NCBI GenBank assembly: GCA_963968595.1
Contig: CAXAHJ010000004.1
Coordinates: forward strand, 1 to 64,000
Direction: 5' to 3'
DNA from: GCA-2730975 sp937893275
Lineage (GTDB): Bacteria > Verrucomicrobiota > Verrucomicrobiia > Opitutales > Seribacteraceae
Length of the DNA: 64,000 nt
The notes beneath the pieces are model-generated. The model saw only the letters and a list, made by a program, of their open reading frames with translations. It had not been told where the DNA came from and searched no databases. A program made the position numbers and the translations under genes. Below are positions 62,251 to 64,000 of the stretch, piece after piece. How positions within the stretch are numbered: the stretch's first letter is position 1; each line of letters opens with the position of its first letter.

Positions 62251-64000
62251 CTATTGGGCCCAAGATGCCCCGCGCAAATCTAGATTCAGCTGGTTTGTCG
62301 TACCCGATTCGATATAGAATGGCTTGGACCAAACGACGCCGACTTGACCAAGCGGGGCGGTCCCGATGATATGGTAAGTTCCAGGAGCAAGCGAACTCAC
62401 TTTGGCAAGGCCTCGAGCATCAGTTTTGATACGGGCAAGATTTGAATCAGCCAATGCGTTTCGTATATGAGCAGCAACTCCGGGATATCGGTAACCACTC
62501 TGTATTGAACGAGCCCACAACTCGGCAGCGGTCTTGATGCCTTCCCGAACAGGAATCTGGATGCCGGACCTTTTTACGATAGTGTCCAAATCATCTCTAA
62601 GAACGAAAAACTCAATATCGGAGGCAGGTCGCACCTTGTTGTTCAGGAACTGGACATTCGCATTAACCTCCAAGTTGCCGTCGCCAGTGGGTACCGAACG
62701 AACAACGGGGATGGAAGGACTGTTCGAAGAAGCTGCCGAGGGCCTTGTTGATCGACTAAAACCACGTCCACTTCGCGAAGGCAAAGGCAATGGATCGATT
62801 CGCGACGGCACGGGAGAAACCCTAGAAGTTGCAGCGAAACCTCCTCCTACTCCTCGACCGGAGGACAGGGAGGGAAAAGAACTTCTCGGAGCGGATCCAC
62901 TTGATGAACTCGAAGCAGATAGTGACCTTATGGGAGATTCGGAAGAACCGCCACCGCGTAAGACCCGAATCGCATCTCGAAGAGATACCACCGCACCTTC
63001 GAGCTGGGCAACCCTATCGCGAGAGATATTCAATTCATTGTCTTGAAGGGTGATCTGCTGCTGTTGAGCCCTTTCACGCTCAAAGGTTTCCCGCTTAACC
63101 TGCTTGGACGCTTGAAGTTCGTTTTGCAAGTCATTGATCTTGGCTCGCTCCCGCTCGATCTGCATTCCGGAGATGAGGTTCTTTTGACGCTCTTCTTGGA
63201 GTTCACGACCAAGCGCATCGTTACCTTGACTGGACTGAGACAACGTCAATTCTGTCTTCAGCCTTTCATTTTCTTCGCTAAGTTTTTTCAAGAGAGACGT
63301 ACCAACAGGAGACGAGCCCGTAAAATCAGGAACTCCTGAAGACACTGATGCCGTGCCAAGGCGAGCCGCATCAAGCTCGGCACTACGAGTCCGAGCAACA
63401 CGGAGATCTTCTTCGAGGACAATCAAGCGCCTGTTCGCTTCCTTAAGGTCGGCGTCTGTTCGATCCAAATTCATTTTTGCGGATTGCTCGGCATTACGAG
63501 CTACCTCTGCCTGTCCCTCGGCTTGCAAAATCCTTGCCCTCAATTCGCCTTCATTCGAACCGACTCCCGAGAGTGGCATCTTTGCCATGTTTTCTCGTAA
63601 AGACAATATGCTTGCATCTCGTTGCTGAACTTGGGCTCGCAAGGTGGCATTTTCTCGAGCAAGAGCATCAGGAGCACTTCCTCCCCCAATGGCACCGGCT
63701 CCTTTTAGACGAGCGTTCTCTGACTCTAGAAAAGCAACGCTGTTTTTTAATTGAGCAAAGTCTTCCAGCGAACGCTTAAATTCAGAATTCAACTGCAACA
63801 CGTCGTTATCACTCTTCCGTAGAGCTAGTCGAGTCTGTTCCAGTTCAGCTCGCAGAGCGGGGGTTGGTGAATTAGGGGATGCTTGAGCAGTCTCGGCTTT
63901 GGCAGTAGCCAAATCCTGCTGAAGCAATAAAAGATCATTCCCCAAGCCCTGAAGCCCAGCCACTTGAGATTCACTCTTTGTTAATGCTCCGCGCGTCTCG
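62251..64000 (-). CDS. Long coiled-coil protein, 5' end outside the window
   Basis: The frame is open to the edge of the window (at least 583 residues), so the start is missing. Residues read as long alpha-helical coiled coil (LAQASPNSPT, RAELEQTRLALRKSDNDV, LQLNSEFKRSLEDFAQLKN, ERAKINDLQNELQASK). A Ser/Pro-rich low-complexity stretch (about nt 62700-62930) and a C-terminal beta domain of about 160 residues (NLEVNANVQFLNNKVRPASD, ALADSNLARIKTDARG, LGQVGVVWSKPFYIE) follow. It may be a structural or surface protein. I do not recognise the family. Confidence 0.7.
   Translation of the reverse strand, partial: ETRGALTKSESQVAGLQGLGNDLLLLQQDLATAKAETAQASPNSPTPALRAELEQTRLALRKSDNDVLQLNSEFKRSLEDFAQLKNSVAFLESENARLKGAGAIGGGSAPDALARENATLRAQVQQRDASILSLRENMAKMPLSGVGSNEGELRARILQAEGQAEVARNAEQSAKMNLDRTDADLKEANRRLIVLEEDLRVARTRSAELDAARLGTASVSSGVPDFTGSSPVGTSLLKKLSEENERLKTELTLSQSSQGNDALGRELQEERQKNLISGMQIERERAKINDLQNELQASKQVKRETFERERAQQQQITLQDNELNISRDRVAQLEGAVVSLRDAIRVLRGGGSSESPIRSLSASSSSSGSAPRSSFPSLSSGRGVGGGFAATSRVSPVPSRIDPLPLPSRSGRGFSRSTRPSAASSNSPSIPVVRSVPTGDGNLEVNANVQFLNNKVRPASDIEFFVLRDDLDTIVKRSGIQIPVREGIKTAAELWARSIQSGYRYPGVAAHIRNALADSNLARIKTDARGLAKVSSLAPGTYHIIGTAPLGQVGVVWSKPFYIESGTTNQLNLDLRGASWAQ

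Overview
The window looks like a chromosomal segment of a free-living Gram-negative member of the Verrucomicrobiota, probably a marine or aquatic Opitutae-like lineage. This rests on a giant LamG/jelly-roll protein, a DUF1080 protein, a Minf_1886-type protein (a family I know from the Planctomycetes/Verrucomicrobia), a fused LpxC-FabZ, and many exported FG-GAP, LRR, TolB-like and Sel1 proteins. The taxonomic call is inference from protein families, not from a marker gene. I see no rRNA, CRISPR array, insertion sequence, prophage or plasmid backbone.

Layout. 1-18357 (+): one enormous mosaic surface or secreted protein of more than 6000 residues, apparently missing its true N-terminus. 18.4-25.0 kb: a patchy region with a small membrane protein, a DUF1080 exported protein, a MORN-repeat lipoprotein and a decayed fragment of a second MORN protein, a spermidine-synthase-like enzyme, a DksA/TraR zinc-finger protein, a class I cyclic-nucleotide phosphodiesterase broken by two frameshifts, tRNA-Arg(UCU), a GYF_2 membrane protein and an unrecognised coiled-coil protein. 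25.0-30.9 kb (-): a tight cluster of trypsin-like protease, acidic exported protein, FG-GAP protein and YmdB phosphodiesterase. 30.9-37.1 kb: TolB-like protein, Mrp-type P-loop protein, ribosomal protein L33, a DUF971 protein, then lpxA and lpxC-fabZ for lipid A synthesis. 37.1-45.7 kb (-): a probable transcription unit of yggS, a SirB1-type protein, aroE, prepilin peptidase, pyruvate carboxylase and an LRR protein. 45.8-53.3 kb: a LysR regulator, then on the minus strand glycogen phosphorylase with a DUF3108 protein, a lipoprotein aldose 1-epimerase and mutL. 53.4-64.0 kb: a DUF255/thioredoxin-fold protein, a CvpA-like protein, an IsdG/ABM-type monooxygenase, transaldolase, class II fructose-bisphosphate aldolase, several small DNA-binding or zinc-ribbon proteins, a Sel1-repeat protein and the 3' part of a long coiled-coil protein running off the window.

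How they work together: central carbon enzymes (pyc, fba, tal, glgP, galM) and envelope functions (lpxA, lpxC-fabZ, prepilin peptidase, many exported repeat proteins) dominate. Two points stand out. First, the giant protein appears to be built by repeated insertion of whole domains inside other domains, including a LamG that contains a LamG that contains a PA14-like domain. Second, the Mrp-type protein has no CxxC motif, and a stand-alone DUF971 protein is encoded nearby; together with its MIP18-like N-terminus this resembles a split version of the three-domain HCF101 arrangement.
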